The position numbers and the translations under genes are program-made. From positions 34,416-98,415 of the forward strand of contig NZ_BBYJ01000031.1 of assembly GCF_001528665.1 (NCBI RefSeq): 64,000 nt of DNA. The letters run 5' to 3'. The notes beneath the pieces were generated by a model, which was not told the origin of the DNA, ran no database searches, and worked only from the letters and a program-made list of their open reading frames with translations. The stretch is from Microtetraspora malaysiensis (lineage in GTDB: Bacteria; Actinomycetota; Actinomycetes; Streptosporangiales; Streptosporangiaceae). Shown piece after piece: positions 63,391 to 64,000 of this stretch; the first letter of the stretch is position 1, and each line of letters opens with the position of its first letter.

Positions 63391-64000
63391 TCATTGGCGG
63401 GTCCTGGTTCGGGGGCTGATGTAGGTGAAGCCCCAGCGGTTCTTGCCGGTGCGGTGGAGTTGGTAGTGGGTGGGGTTGCGGTAGCGGTCGCGGTTGTGGA
63501 ACTGGCAGGTGGGTCCGAGGTTGTCCAGGTCGGTGGTGCCGCCGTCGGACCAGTTGGTGATGTGGTCGATCTGGCACAGGTGGGCGGGCATGGGGCAGTG
63601 GTCGACCATGCATCGGGTGTAGCGGGTGAGGATGGCGCGGCGTTGTCGTCGGGTGGCGCGGCGGGCGGTGCGTCCGACGTCGAGGACGCAGCCGTCGGCG
63701 TCCATGACCAGGCGGGTGAGGCTGGAGGTCTGGGCGAGGCGGTGGATGTCGGTGACGGGCAGGAGCTGTCCGGTGGCGAGCAGCAGCCCGGGCAGTGTGC
63801 GTCCTGAGATGAGCCCGCCGGGCGTCGCCCAGTCCGCACCCCGCCCCTGTGCTTGTCCCCGCTCCTGTTCCTGTCCCGGTCCCCGCGCCTGGCCTTGTCC
63901 CCGTGCGTGTCCCGGTCCTTGTTTGCGCTGTTCGCCATCGCGGGCAGGCCGATCGTTCGGCCTACCGGCCCGGGTGCCCCGGCCACCCGCACTCTGACCG
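63391..64000 (-). CDS. DUF222/HNH endonuclease protein, C-terminal part (cut by window end)
   Basis: The frame is open from the window edge to the stop at 63391, about 202 residues. A Gly/Arg/Gln-rich linker (QARGPGQEQERGQAQGRG) is followed by SLTRLVMDADGCVLDVGRTA and a complete HNH: CMVDHCPMPAHLCQIDHITN, then LGPTCQFHNRDR. This is the C-terminal half of the actinobacterial DUF222-HNH family. The DUF222 part lies outside the window. These genes are highly repeated in such genomes and may act as selfish or 13E12-like elements. Confidence 0.85.
   Translation of the reverse strand, partial: GQSAGGRGTRAGRPNDRPARDGEQRKQGPGHARGQGQARGPGQEQERGQAQGRGADWATPGGLISGRTLPGLLLATGQLLPVTDIHRLAQTSSLTRLVMDADGCVLDVGRTARRATRRQRRAILTRYTRCMVDHCPMPAHLCQIDHITNWSDGGTTDLDNLGPTCQFHNRDRYRNPTHYQLHRTGKNRWGFTYISPRTRTRQ

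Overview
The window is high-GC DNA, roughly 70 percent G+C by eye, with GTG starts, GTGA/ATGA gene overlaps and several probably leaderless genes. A complete ergothioneine set egtA-D, an F420-dependent luciferase-like oxidoreductase, group II truncated haemoglobin, an actinobacterial-type LexA box and a KstR-like box point to a filamentous actinomycete. A Streptosporangiales-like chromosome is my best guess, not proven. No rRNA, tRNA, CRISPR array, prophage or intact transposase was seen. The window reads as chromosomal core and near-core genes with small mobile or decayed insertions.

Layout. 1-5.9 kb: end of ilvD with a strong terminator, a WYL protein, an FmdB zinc ribbon, a GNAT, an HNH nuclease, a prolyl oligopeptidase and purU. 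5.9-10.9 kb: a 24-residue peptide gene coupled by a GTGA overlap to a TPR protein, then a GNAT coupled to a large XRE/TPR-type regulator, with a divergent 87-residue protein. 10.8-18.2 kb: two related 158-159 bp MITE-like elements, each sitting on a CTAG that includes the stop codon of a gene. Around them are an MscS channel, truncated haemoglobin, a GH13 glucosidase, a thioesterase, EttA and a GGDEF cyclase. 18.2-28.4 kb: a structured leader, an SSB paralogue, a pair of dynamin-like GTPases coupled to a siroheme/uroporphyrinogen methylase gene, cobT and a sirohydrochlorin chelatase. 28.4-35.7 kb: a double GNAT, DUF2795 plus a Vms1/baeRF protein, and a lutABC lactate-oxidation operon with a divergent FCD regulator and twin operators. 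An F420 oxidoreductase follows, behind a KstR-like box. 35.7-44.8 kb: a DUF4328 membrane protein, DnaE2-type polymerase plus DUF6504 under a LexA box, and a four-gene ABC importer. 44.8-54.9 kb: a small secreted protein, quinone oxidoreductase, an ABC exporter plus PucR regulator, cobD, a zinc-ribbon membrane protein, a Mut7-C protein and cytochrome bd oxidase (cydAB). 54.9-61.4 kb: a NodU-type carbamoyltransferase and the ergothioneine operon egtA-B-C-D. 61.4-64 kb: a membrane protein, remnants of a two-component system whose tail carries the dapD promoter, dapD, and a DUF222/HNH protein cut by the window edge.

Themes. (1) Translational coupling is everywhere. (2) Short tandem repeats with unit lengths that are multiples of 3 (12, 15 and 102 bp) occur inside egtA, egtB, egtC, lutC and a dynamin-like gene, and 12-bp arrays occur between genes. 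(3) Regulatory sites that can be read directly tie genes to regulons: SOS (LexA box, mutagenic polymerase), lactate (FCD operators) and possibly steroid catabolism (KstR-like box). (4) The best candidate for an undescribed small system is the 24-residue peptide plus TPR/STAND-like protein at 5.9-8.0 kb.
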